Shown here piece after piece: positions 1 through 7,763 of a DNA stretch of 64,000 nucleotides. Position numbers and translations under genes: made by a program. Numbering within the stretch: the stretch's first letter is position 1; each line of letters begins with the position of its first letter. Below the pieces are notes generated by a model. The model saw only the letters and a list, made by a program, of their open reading frames with translations. It did no database searches and was not told where the DNA came from. The stretch is taken from the NCBI GenBank assembly GCA_937863385.1, contig CALMBW010000004.1:44070-108069 (forward strand). The letters run 5' to 3'. Origin of the DNA: an uncultured Actinomycetes bacterium. GTDB taxonomy: Bacteria > Actinomycetota > CADDZG01 > WHSQ01.

Positions 1-639
1 TTCTTTCTCACCTTTGCCGCCTTTGCTTTCACAACCCGCACCCTTTTCGTGGCCCTAACACCGGGCGGACCGACCTGGGACGGCCTGTGGTTCGACGCTC
101 TCGAAGGAGCTCGTCTCGCCACCCTCTTGATCGTGTTTGGAACGTTCAACGCCGTTACCGATCCTTTCAAGGTTCTGCGCCTGGCACCGCGGCGTTTCCA
201 CGAGCCGGCCCTGGCAGCCGCCTTGGCGCTGTCGCTTACGCCTCGCACCCTCGAATCCGTAACTCAGGTTCGCGAGGCTCAACGCTTGCGGGGCATGGAC
301 GTAGCCCGGTGGAGATCTTGGGCCGGTCTGGTGATCCCGGTGCTCGAAACGGGGATGGAGCAAGCGGTAGTTCTTGCCGAATCCATGGACGCGCGCGGTC
401 ACGGCCGCACGCGGAGATCGCGCTACCGGCCCGAAAGATGGACCACCGGCGCCATGTTGATAGCCGCTGCCGCCGTTGCCGCTGCGGGGCCTTTCGTGAT
501 CGCCTATCTAGATCATTCGGGCGCCCTCAGCGTCCCCACCTATCCCATCCGATGGCCGTCGGTGTCGATGTGGCTGCTGGCGGGCGTTTTCTGTTTAGGT
601 ATGCCCGCACTCGTACCCAGACATGAGGAGCGGCGATGA
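1..639 (+). CDS. ECF transporter transmembrane (T) component, 5' truncated
   Basis: The frame is open from base 1, so the N terminus lies upstream of the window. The protein is the membrane-embedded coupling subunit of an energy-coupling factor importer. Seen: hydrophobic segments near both ends and, in the middle, the cytoplasmic region with an EAQRLRG stretch and the later AESMDARGHG, the two Arg-Gly coupling helices typical of EcfT/CbiQ that dock on the ATPases. Its stop overlaps the start of the double ATPase by 4 nt (ATGA), and an S component and cobUTS follow, so the importer probably carries a corrinoid or precursor. The family call is secure; the substrate is inferred from context. 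Confidence 0.88.
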   Translation, partial: FFLTFAAFAFTTRTLFVALTPGGPTWDGLWFDALEGARLATLLIVFGTFNAVTDPFKVLRLAPRRFHEPALAAALALSLTPRTLESVTQVREAQRLRGMDVARWRSWAGLVIPVLETGMEQAVVLAESMDARGHGRTRRSRYRPERWTTGAMLIAAAAVAAAGPFVIAYLDHSGALSVPTYPIRWPSVSMWLLAGVFCLGMPALVPRHEERR

Positions 640-2219
640 CCGCGGCCGTATCGATCGAGTCGGTGAGCTTCTCGTATCCAGGCGAGTCGTTGCGAGTCAT
701 CGACGATGCGATTCTGCAGATCGAAGAAGGGTCGTTCGTCCTGGTTACCGGACCCACCGGGTCGGGCAAATCGACCTTCCTCCGGACCATCAATGGACTC
801 GTGCCTCACTTCACCGGCGGCGTGTTCCAGGGACGTGTTCTCGTTGGCGGACGAAGCACGGTGGACGTGACCCCGCGGGAGCTCGCCGACGTAGTTGCGT
901 TCGTACCTCAGGATCCCGGCGCCTCGTTCGTGGTCGATCGGGTGGAAGACGAACTTGCGTACGCGATGGAGAACCTAGGTATGGAGCCCCACACGATGCG
1001 ACGAAGGGTCGAAGAGACCCTCGATCTGCTCGCCATACATGACATCCGGGGACGCAGCGTACGCACTTTGTCCGGCGGAGAACGGCAGCGGGTAGCGATC
1101 GCCTCGGCCTTGACGCCCGGGCCACGCGTTCTGGTCCTGGATGAGCCGACGAGCCAACTCGATCCTCAGGGGGCCGAAGATGTGATGGCCGCACTTCAGA
1201 GGCTGGTCCACGACCTGGGGATGACGGTGATCTGCGCGGAGCATCGCTTGGAACGGGTGGCAGGTTTCGCCGACCTGGCGATCGGCTGTGGAGGCGGCAG
1301 GTTCACGATCGGAGAGCCGCACGACATCGTGGATCGATTCGCGTCCGGCCCACCCGTGGCGCGCCTTGGGAGGTTGGCGGGATGGGACCCCATCCCTTTG
1401 ACGGTCAGGGAAGCCCGTCGCATGCGAGGAACGATGCCATCGCCGCCCCCGATAGAGATCTCGGGCGCCGGCGCTCCCATCTTGTCGGCTTCGGGCATAG
1501 TCGCTTCGTACGGAGACAAGCAGGTTCTACACGGCGTCAACCTGTTGGCGGCCGAGGGCGAGATCGTGGCGATCATGGGCCGCAATGGCGCGGGCAAGTC
1601 CACGCTGCTTCGATGTCTCGTTGGGCTTCACCGGCACGAGGGATCCGTTGAGATCCGGGGATCGAAACCGGTACCGGGCCGAACCATCGCGCTCTGTCCC
1701 CAGAGCCCCGATTCGATCTTGTTCAAGGAGACGGTGATCGAAGAGGTCCAGGCCACGGTCTCCTATACGCGGTCCGGGGTAGATGTGACCACCGTTCTGT
1801 CCGCATTGGGTATTGCCGGACGCTCTCATCGTCATCCGCGCGATCTATCGGCGGGCGAGAGGATGCTCGTCGCAACGGCCGCAACGGTTGCAGGAGGAGC
1901 TCCCGTGCTTCTGCTGGACGAGCCGACGCGCGGTCTCGACCTTGCCGCCAAGGAGAAGCTTCAGGACTACCTCAGGCGATACGTCGCTGCACGGGGTGCG
2001 GTTCTATTCGCCACTCACGATGTCGAGCTGGTAGCCGAACTGGCCACCAGGGTCATTTTGCTGGCGAACGGGGAGGTGATCGCGGACGGTCCTCCCGCAC
2101 GGGTGCTGGGTGACTCTCCCGTGTTCGCCCCTCAGATGGCGCGTGTGTTCGGGCCGGGCTGGCTGACTCCAGAACAGGTCCACGGTGCGATGTCTGCCGG
2201 TGAGGCGCGGACGAGATGA
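636..2219 (+). CDS. ECF transporter ATPase, two ABC domains in one chain (EcfA-EcfA')
   Basis: A 527-residue protein with two complete ABC ATPase domains, replacing the separate EcfA and EcfA' subunits found in many bacteria. First domain: Walker A GPTGSGKST (39-47), signature LSGGE (145-149), Walker B ending VLVLDE (165-170). Second domain: Walker A GRNGAGKST (315-323), signature LSAGE (404-408), Walker B VLLLDE (424-429). The second signature has Ala for the usual Gly, a common variation. It powers vitamin uptake together with the T and S components on either side. ATG overlaps the T gene stop by 4 nt and its own stop overlaps the S gene start by 4 nt, so the three are almost certainly one translationally coupled unit. 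Confidence 0.93.
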   Translation: MTAAVSIESVSFSYPGESLRVIDDAILQIEEGSFVLVTGPTGSGKSTFLRTINGLVPHFTGGVFQGRVLVGGRSTVDVTPRELADVVAFVPQDPGASFVVDRVEDELAYAMENLGMEPHTMRRRVEETLDLLAIHDIRGRSVRTLSGGERQRVAIASALTPGPRVLVLDEPTSQLDPQGAEDVMAALQRLVHDLGMTVICAEHRLERVAGFADLAIGCGGGRFTIGEPHDIVDRFASGPPVARLGRLAGWDPIPLTVREARRMRGTMPSPPPIEISGAGAPILSASGIVASYGDKQVLHGVNLLAAEGEIVAIMGRNGAGKSTLLRCLVGLHRHEGSVEIRGSKPVPGRTIALCPQSPDSILFKETVIEEVQATVSYTRSGVDVTTVLSALGIAGRSHRHPRDLSAGERMLVATAATVAGGAPVLLLDEPTRGLDLAAKEKLQDYLRRYVAARGAVLFATHDVELVAELATRVILLANGEVIADGPPARVLGDSPVFAPQMARVFGPGWLTPEQVHGAMSAGEARTR

Positions 2220-3010
2220 AGGGCAGATCCTCGCGGACGGTGTTGTTGTGGGTAGCGAACCTGCTCGGAGTGGCCGCCTTTTTATGGCCCTTCGTCCTGC
2301 CTGCTGCGATCGGCGGGCAGGAAGCACACTCCGTCGATGCTCCATGGATACTTGCGGGCCTCGTCGGTGCCGTGGGGGGACTGCTTTTCGTGGAGCTCGG
2401 ACGTGGTGGCTTGGGGCCGAAAGCCGTCGCTCTGATCGGGGTGCTTGGCGCGGCGATGGTTGTGCTGCGCCTGCCTGGGTCGGTCGGAGGATTCAGTCCC
2501 TTGTTCCTCGTGGTGCTTATCGCCGGCAATGCCTTCGGCCCAGGGTTCGGCTTCGTGTTGGGTGCGACCGGGTTGCTGGCGTCGGCTCTGTTCGTCGGTG
2601 GTCTTGGGCCTTGGGTGCCCTTTCAGATGGTTGCCGTCGGATGGGTGGGGATGGGGGCGGGCGTGTTGCCTCGCTCCGGGGGGTGGAGGATAAGGATCGC
2701 CGCGCTCGCTCTCTACGGGTTCGTGTCCGGGTACCTGTTCGGGGCCGTGATGAACCTCTGGTCGTGGCCTTACATCGCCGGAGGGTCCGCCATCGGATGG
2801 GATGCTACGTCGGGACCGGCGGCCAACCTCGCCAACTACGGACGCTTCTACGTCCTCACTTCGTTGGTCTGGGACACGTTCCGCGCCGTGGGGAATGCTG
2901 CGATGGTCCTGCTGATCGGACGTCCGATGCTGGGGGCGCTCGATCGAGCAGCTCGCAAGATGGATCTGACCGTCAGAAGTCCGGCGACATCGTCAGGGGG
3001 CAGCGCTTGA
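2216..3010 (+). CDS. ECF transporter substrate-binding (S) component, probably corrinoid-related
   Basis: A 264-residue integral membrane protein with about six hydrophobic helices and no ATPase motif, lying between the ECF ATPase and cobU. The FGAVMNLWSWPY stretch in the fifth/sixth helix region and the overall size fit the S-component fold that captures the vitamin. Position directly before cobU-cobT-cobS suggests cobalamin, cobinamide or another precursor as ligand, as predicted for CbrT-type S components. The symbol is left empty because specificity cannot be read from sequence. Its start overlaps the ATPase stop (ATGA) and its stop shares a base with the cobU ATG. Confidence 0.8.
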   Translation: MKGRSSRTVLLWVANLLGVAAFLWPFVLPAAIGGQEAHSVDAPWILAGLVGAVGGLLFVELGRGGLGPKAVALIGVLGAAMVVLRLPGSVGGFSPLFLVVLIAGNAFGPGFGFVLGATGLLASALFVGGLGPWVPFQMVAVGWVGMGAGVLPRSGGWRIRIAALALYGFVSGYLFGAVMNLWSWPYIAGGSAIGWDATSGPAANLANYGRFYVLTSLVWDTFRAVGNAAMVLLIGRPMLGALDRAARKMDLTVRSPATSSGGSA

Positions 3011-3558
3011 TGGGACTCACCATGCTTCTCGGAGGTGCTCGTAGCGGCAAGTCATCCTTGGCCGTCGCCATGGCCCGATCGTGGAGCGGGCACGTTTCGG
3101 TTGTCGCAACCGCCCAGGCCGGTGACGCGGAGATGGAGTCCCGCATCCGGCGCCACCGCGACGAAAGGCCTTGGGATTGGACCGTGATCGAGGAGCCCTT
3201 GCTGCTTCCTGAAGCGATGGCTTCAGTGAACGATCCCTCGCTGTTGATCATCGATTGCCTGACTTTGTGGGTATCGAATCTGGTTGGCTCCGGCATGAGC
3301 GACGAGTCGATCCTCGAGCTGGCAGCTCGAACCGCATCGTTAGCCGCGGAACGCGATGCGCCGGTGATCGTGGTCTCCAACGAAGTGGGATCGGGCATCG
3401 TTCCCGTAAATGAACTAGCGCGCCGGTACCGGGATCTTCTCGGTAGCGTCAACGCTGTATGGGCAAGCTCTGCCGACGACACCTTCCTCGTGGTAGCCGG
3501 GCGCTTGCTCCGGCTAGAGAGTGCTGCAGGGTTAGCCCCGGTGGGCCACGTTGTCTGA
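3010..3558 (+). CDS. cobU: Adenosylcobinamide kinase / adenosylcobinamide-phosphate guanylyltransferase
   Basis: A 182-residue bifunctional enzyme that phosphorylates adenosylcobinamide and then attaches GMP to give AdoCbi-GDP, the activated half of the nucleotide-loop assembly. Seen: P-loop GGARSGKS (8-15), the RRHRDERP stretch holding the His region that is guanylylated in characterised CobU, and VVSNEVGSGIVP, a CobU hallmark. The reading frame is open well upstream, but ATG 3010 is chosen because it begins exactly at the conserved N terminus and overlaps the S-component stop by one base. Length is normal for the family. The product feeds CobS two genes downstream. Confidence 0.94.
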   Translation: MGLTMLLGGARSGKSSLAVAMARSWSGHVSVVATAQAGDAEMESRIRRHRDERPWDWTVIEEPLLLPEAMASVNDPSLLIIDCLTLWVSNLVGSGMSDESILELAARTASLAAERDAPVIVVSNEVGSGIVPVNELARRYRDLLGSVNAVWASSADDTFLVVAGRLLRLESAAGLAPVGHVV

Positions 3559-4543
3559 GTCAGCTTTCGCGCTACTCGCGAGCGCCGATGGCCCCGATCG
3601 GTCTGCCGCGGCTTCAGTGAGGGCGCGGGCGGAGCGCGTCCTTCGGCCTGCCGGAGCCCTGGAGCGTTTGGATGAGGTCGCTATCTGGGTTGCCGGATGG
3701 CAGGCAACGGCCCTTCCTCGAGTGGATCGTGCTGGAGTGGTGGTCTTCGTTGCCGATCACGGGGTGACACAGCGAGGGGTCAGCGCATATCCGGCGGCGG
3801 TCACCGTCGAGATGGACCGGGCCCTGCGATCGGGGGCTGCAACGGCATCGGTGATGACACGGATCCTGGGGGCCGAACTCGTTGTGGTCGATGTCGGTGT
3901 CGGGAACCCTACGGGCGACATCACGATCGAGGACGCGCTGTCGCCCGAAGCTTTCGATCGCTGCTTCCAGGCGGGCAGAGATGCGATCGCCGGGCTCGAC
4001 TCCGATCTTGTGATCCTCGGTGAGATGGGGATCGGCAACACGACTCCGGCTGCAGCGGTTGCCTGCGCGCTGTACGGGAACCGTCCGGAGGATTGGACGG
4101 GCCGCGGAACCGGTGTAGATGAGGCCGGTTTCGCTCGGAAAGTGGCCGCCGTCGCAGCCGCGAGCCGTCGCGCCAGGGGCTGCGATCCTATGGAGGTGCT
4201 GCGCCGGGTCGGCGGCAGCGAATTGGTCGCGATCGCCGGAGCATGCCTGGAAGCCAGACTTCGCTCTTTGCCGGTCATCCTTGATGGTTTCGTGGTCACT
4301 GCAGCGGTTGCCTGTCTCGAAGCGGGATCCCCAGGGGCGCTGGATCATTGCATCGCCGGACATCGCTCTCCCGAACCGGGTCATGGCTTGCTCTTGGAGA
4401 AGTTGGGCATGGAACCGCTGCTCGACCTTGGGTTGCGACTGGGTGAAGGTAGTGGTGCACTGGCGGCGCTGCCGTTGGTGAAGTTGGCGTGTGCGTGCGT
4501 GACAGACGTGGCTACCTTCGAGGAGTGGGGTCTTCCCACGTGA
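3551..4543 (+). CDS. cobT: Nicotinate-nucleotide--dimethylbenzimidazole phosphoribosyltransferase
   Basis: A 330-residue CobT. It transfers phosphoribose from nicotinate mononucleotide to a lower-ligand base, making alpha-ribazole phosphate for CobS. Seen: VVFVADHGVT, GEMGIGNTT and the C-terminal LGEGSG, which from memory carries the catalytic Glu of the Salmonella enzyme. The start is TTG 3551, overlapping the cobU stop by 8 nt, with no in-frame alternative closer to the conserved N terminus. The C terminus ends soon after the LGEGSG helix, slightly shorter than enterobacterial CobT. Which base it activates cannot be told from the sequence. Confidence 0.93.
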   Translation: MSESAFALLASADGPDRSAAASVRARAERVLRPAGALERLDEVAIWVAGWQATALPRVDRAGVVVFVADHGVTQRGVSAYPAAVTVEMDRALRSGAATASVMTRILGAELVVVDVGVGNPTGDITIEDALSPEAFDRCFQAGRDAIAGLDSDLVILGEMGIGNTTPAAAVACALYGNRPEDWTGRGTGVDEAGFARKVAAVAAASRRARGCDPMEVLRRVGGSELVAIAGACLEARLRSLPVILDGFVVTAAVACLEAGSPGALDHCIAGHRSPEPGHGLLLEKLGMEPLLDLGLRLGEGSGALAALPLVKLACACVTDVATFEEWGLPT

Positions 4544-5298
4544 GTGGGTTCAGGGCCGCCACCGGTTTTCTGACCCGAGTGCCGGTGAACGTGGGTCATC
4601 TCGATCAGGGATCGCTGGCGCGTGCCGTCAGGTGGTTCCCACTCGTCGGCGCGTTGATCGGCCTGTTCGTCGGCGCGGTGTACCTATCGTTCTACGAGAT
4701 AGTCGGACCGATGGCTGCGGCGACGCTTGCCGTCATCTCCGGTGTCGCCATAACCGGCGCCTTTCACGAGGATGGACTCGCGGATGTCTTTGACTCGGCA
4801 GGTTCAAGCTCTCGCGAGGACCGGTTGCGCATCCTCAAAGACCCGCGTCTGGGCACCTACGGTGCAGCCGCGCTCTTCGGGTCGTTGCTGCTGCGCATGA
4901 CAGCACTGGCGAGCATGGATCGATGGACCGGTGTCGCGTTCTGCGTGTGTGCCCATTCGGTAGCGCGCGCTGCAGCGGTGGGTTTGATGCGTGCGTCATC
5001 CGTTGGTCCCGATGGCCTCGGTGCTGCTTACGTGAGAGAGCTGAACGACAACGATGTGGCCATCGCGGTTGCGTCCGGGTTGGTGCTGGGAGGTCTCGCG
5101 GCCGGCCCATGGATCATGCCCTCCGGTGTGGTTGCTCTGTGCGTTGCGGCTGTCGTTGGATGGCGCGCCCGGCGCGCCCTCGGTGGCATCTCGGGTGACT
5201 ATCTCGGTGCAACCGAACAGTTGGTTGAGATCGGCGTATACATGATTGGAGCAGCTGTGAGTATGAACTCACTCATCGACGCAGCATGGTGGAGATGA
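4540..5298 (+). CDS. cobS: Adenosylcobinamide-GDP ribazoletransferase (cobalamin synthase)
   Basis: A 252-residue polytopic membrane enzyme joining AdoCbi-GDP (from CobU) with alpha-ribazole or its phosphate (from CobT/CobC), the last step of cobalamin assembly. Seen: the metal-binding signature FHEDGLADVFDS (75-86) and five or more hydrophobic helices. GTG 4540 is preferred over an upstream in-frame ATG at 4489 because it makes a 4-nt GTGA overlap with cobT and starts at the usual family N terminus. It is coupled to the next gene by an ATGA overlap at 5295-5298. Confidence 0.93.
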   Translation: MSGFRAATGFLTRVPVNVGHLDQGSLARAVRWFPLVGALIGLFVGAVYLSFYEIVGPMAAATLAVISGVAITGAFHEDGLADVFDSAGSSSREDRLRILKDPRLGTYGAAALFGSLLLRMTALASMDRWTGVAFCVCAHSVARAAAVGLMRASSVGPDGLGAAYVRELNDNDVAIAVASGLVLGGLAAGPWIMPSGVVALCVAAVVGWRARRALGGISGDYLGATEQLVEIGVYMIGAAVSMNSLIDAAWWR

Positions 5299-5885
5299 AC
5301 CCGACAGGGATGAGCCTTCGACTCTGCCTCGTGCGGCACGGCAGTACTGAGTGGTCGGAGGCTCGCCGCTACACCGGCCACACCGACGTCGATCTTTCCG
5401 AGCTCGGCCGCGAGCAGGCACGCGACCTCGCATGGCTTTCCGAGCGCGCGTGGGATGGCGTATGGAGCTCGGACCTCTCGCGCTGCTTGCAAACGGCCGC
5501 GATCGCAGGCTTCGAGCCGGTGCCCGACGCTCGTCTGCGTGAGATCGATTTCGGCGAGGTGGAAGGCCGCTCGTGGGAGGACCTCGATCCCCAGACCCAA
5601 GAGGCGATCGTCGGCTTCGAGTCGTTCGCGCCCGCTGAAGGAGAGAGCGTGGTGCAGCTGCGCGCGCGGCTTGCCTCTTTCGTGAGCGAACTGGAACCCG
5701 GAGATCACCTCGTCTTCACTCATGGGGGAGTGATCAGGGCGTTCGCTCTTGATGCAGGTATCGATCTCAGACCTGCTCCCGGCTCGGTCTTCGGCATCGG
5801 ATTCAAAGGGGATTCCATCTCTGCCTGGGACGTTGATAATGGTGCCAGGAGTGGGCCGGGCGGCCGCGGCCGGCTAGCCGGCTGA
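5295..5885 (+). CDS. Histidine phosphatase, probable alpha-ribazole phosphatase (CobC-like)
   Basis: A 196-residue member of the histidine phosphatase superfamily. Seen: catalytic RHG (residues 14-16), the second phosphate-pocket region around LREIDFGEVEG, and the THGG motif with the second His. As the last gene of the cob run it most likely dephosphorylates alpha-ribazole phosphate (or cobalamin phosphate if CobS acts first). Starts at 5286 and 5310 are also possible; 5295 gives a 4-nt ATGA overlap with cobS like the other junctions. The last dozen codons, Gly/Arg/Ser rich, overlap the 5' end of the RNase P RNA, so the C-terminal tail is shaped by RNA sequence and is unlikely to be functional. 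Confidence 0.85.
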   Translation: MNPTGMSLRLCLVRHGSTEWSEARRYTGHTDVDLSELGREQARDLAWLSERAWDGVWSSDLSRCLQTAAIAGFEPVPDARLREIDFGEVEGRSWEDLDPQTQEAIVGFESFAPAEGESVVQLRARLASFVSELEPGDHLVFTHGGVIRAFALDAGIDLRPAPGSVFGIGFKGDSISAWDVDNGARSGPGGRGRLAG

Positions 5886-6203
5886 GGAAAGTCCGGACTC
5901 CGCAGGGCAGGACGCTGGGGAAAGTCCCAGGCGGGGTGACCCGTGGCAAGTGCAACAGAGAGCAGACCGCCGATGGCCTTCGGGCACAGGTAAGGGTGAA
6001 AGGGTGAGGTAAGAGCTCACCGGCGCCCCCGGTGACGGGGGCGGCCAGGTATACCCCGTCCGGAGCAAGACCAAGCAGGGGTGATGGGTGGCCCGCCCGT
6101 TCGATCCCCGGGTAGGTCGCACGAGGCGAGCGGTAACGCTCGTCCCAGATGGATGGTCGCCGCACCCGAAAGGGTGTACAGGATCCGGCTTACAGGCCCA
6201 CTC
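5849..6203 (+). ncRNA. rnpB: RNase P RNA, bacterial class A
   Basis: The catalytic RNA of RNase P, which matures tRNA 5' ends. Seen: the closing helix P1 (GTGGGCC near 5851 with GGCCCAC at 6195-6201), the universal GAGGAAAGTCC block (5884-5894) of P4, AGAGCAGACCGCC, a GGTAAGAGCTCACCG block, and the 3' ACAGGATCCGGCTTA block (P4 partner region). Length of about 355 nt fits the ancestral class A architecture. The 5' end lies inside the CobC-like gene, so either the RNA has a promoter within that gene or it is processed from the cob transcript. End positions are estimated from P1 pairing. Confidence 0.95.
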
Positions 6204-6212
6204 CGCGGACCC

Positions 6213-6240
6213 GGGCCCGGCCCCGAGAGGGGCCGGGCCC
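6213..6240 (+). terminator. Perfect 12-bp GC hairpin after rnpB
   Basis: A perfect 12-bp stem, GGGCCCGGCCCC, closed by a GAGA tetraloop, begins about 10 nt past the RNase P RNA. No U-tract follows (the next bases are ACCCCACCCCC). It may be a T-less terminator or a 3' protective hairpin for the RNA. Confidence 0.7.
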
Positions 6241-6249
6241 ACCCCACCC

Positions 6250-6302
6250 CCGTTCTGTTAACAGATACCGCCACCAGTTGGCCGGTTTCGTTAACAGAAC
6301 GG
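6250..6302. promoter_or_regulatory. Perfect 13-bp inverted repeat, candidate operator
   Basis: CCGTTCTGTTAAC (6250-6262) is repeated in inverse as GTTAACAGAACGG (6290-6302), separated by 27 bp. Each arm contains the palindrome GTTAAC, and the left arm is extended to CTGTTAACAG. The pair sits 25 bp upstream of the FAD oxidoreductase start, where a dimeric regulator could bind both arms. It is too long-spaced for a simple terminator and has no U-tract. The binding protein is unknown. Confidence 0.5.
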
Positions 6303-6326
6303 AAGGGGGCGGTAGGGTCGCCGGTC

Positions 6327-7763
6327 ATGGCAGAAAGTAGCGGTGGGCGTGTAGTCGTTGTGGGGGCCGGTCCCGCCGGACTGGCCGCGGCGTGGGAACT
6401 AACGCGTAACGGTATCGGCCCGCTCGTCGTCGATCGCAATGTCGAGGTTGGCGGACTTGCCAGAACCATGTGGGTGGACGGCTACGGCTTCGATCTAGGC
6501 CCGCACCGCTTCTTCACCAAGAACCAGGAGGTGCTCGACATGTGGCGCTTCTTCTTGGGTGAGGATCTGCTAGACGTCCCTCGGCTCACTCGCATCTACT
6601 ACCGGAACAAATTCTTCGCTTATCCGCTCAAGCCGTTCGACGCTTTGGCGAAGCTCGGCCCTATCAAGACCACTCGCGCCGTCTTCAGCTATGGCTTACA
6701 GAAGGCCAAGCGCCGGGACATCGACTCGGCCGAGAACTTCGAGGATTGGATCGTTGCTCAGTTCGGGCGGACCCTGTTCGAGATCTTCTTCAAGTCCTAT
6801 ACCGAGAAGGTCTGGGGCATACCGTGCGATCAGATCGGTAAGGAATGGGCAGGGCAGCGGATCAAGGGTCTGAACCTGTCCGAGGCGATCCGTAGCGCTT
6901 TCCGACGAGGGAAGTCAGACAAGGTCAAGTCGCTGATCGAGGAGTTCTACTACCCGCGTGAGGGGGCCGGTCAGCTCTACGACAAGATGGCGGAACACAT
7001 CGTCGCGCATGGTGGCGAGATGAGGATGGCCTCCAACATCGTCAGGTTCGAGCACGACGACCAACGCATCGTCGCGTTGCACACCGCAGAAGGCGAACGG
7101 ATCGCCGTGGATCATGCCTTCGTCAGCGCTCCGATAACGACGGTGGCGCAGAGCCTGGACCCCGCGCCGCCAGAAAGCGTCCTGGAGGCGGCACGCACCC
7201 TCTATTACCGTAGTCACATCACCGTGAACCTGATCTTGGACGCCCCGTCTCCTTTCCCAGACAACTGGATCTACATCCACGCTCCGCAGCTTCGGATGGC
7301 GCGTGTCGCCAACTACGCGAGCTTCAGTCAGTCGATGATCGCCAAGCCCGGAACCTGCGCTCTGAGTGTCGAGTACTTCTGCTTCACCTCCGACGACCTT
7401 TGGAACATGAGCGACGAAGATCTGATCGGGTTCGGCACCAGGGAGATGGAGGAAGCCGGACTGCTGTCGGCGTCTACGGTGGTCAAGGGGTTCGTCGTGC
7501 GGGAATCGGATTCGTACCCCACGTATTACCTGGGGCACCGCGCGCACTTCGAGGTGCTGTTCGAGCATCTCTCTCGCTTCGAGAACCTGACGTTGATCGG
7601 GCGAGCCGGCATGTACCGGTACAACAACCAGGATCACGCATCGCTAACGGGCCTGTACGCAGTGCGCAACCATCTCGGTCAGAGCTCGGTCGACCTGTTC
7701 TCGATCAACCCCGAGGACGTCTACATCGAAGAGGTGCACGAGGTTGACCGACAACCCGCTTGA
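6327..7763 (+). CDS. NAD(P)/FAD-dependent oxidoreductase, amine-oxidase / UDP-galactopyranose-mutase-like
   Basis: A 478-residue flavoprotein. Seen: N-terminal dinucleotide fold VVVVGAGPAGLAAAWE (residues 9-24), then VGGLARTMWVDGYGFDLGPHRFF, written here as two parts: VGGLART for the second FAD contact and DLGPHRFF, which recalls protoporphyrinogen-oxidase-like and UDP-galactopyranose-mutase-like enzymes often found in glycan clusters. The C-terminal region has GRAGMYRYNNQD, typical of the same group. The frame is open further upstream into rnpB; ATG 6327 is chosen at the family N terminus. The next gene, a polytopic membrane protein, overlaps by 20 nt, which suggests a shared envelope-glycan role. 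Exact substrate unknown. Confidence 0.82.
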   Translation: MAESSGGRVVVVGAGPAGLAAAWELTRNGIGPLVVDRNVEVGGLARTMWVDGYGFDLGPHRFFTKNQEVLDMWRFFLGEDLLDVPRLTRIYYRNKFFAYPLKPFDALAKLGPIKTTRAVFSYGLQKAKRRDIDSAENFEDWIVAQFGRTLFEIFFKSYTEKVWGIPCDQIGKEWAGQRIKGLNLSEAIRSAFRRGKSDKVKSLIEEFYYPREGAGQLYDKMAEHIVAHGGEMRMASNIVRFEHDDQRIVALHTAEGERIAVDHAFVSAPITTVAQSLDPAPPESVLEAARTLYYRSHITVNLILDAPSPFPDNWIYIHAPQLRMARVANYASFSQSMIAKPGTCALSVEYFCFTSDDLWNMSDEDLIGFGTREMEEAGLLSASTVVKGFVVRESDSYPTYYLGHRAHFEVLFEHLSRFENLTLIGRAGMYRYNNQDHASLTGLYAVRNHLGQSSVDLFSINPEDVYIEEVHEVDRQPA

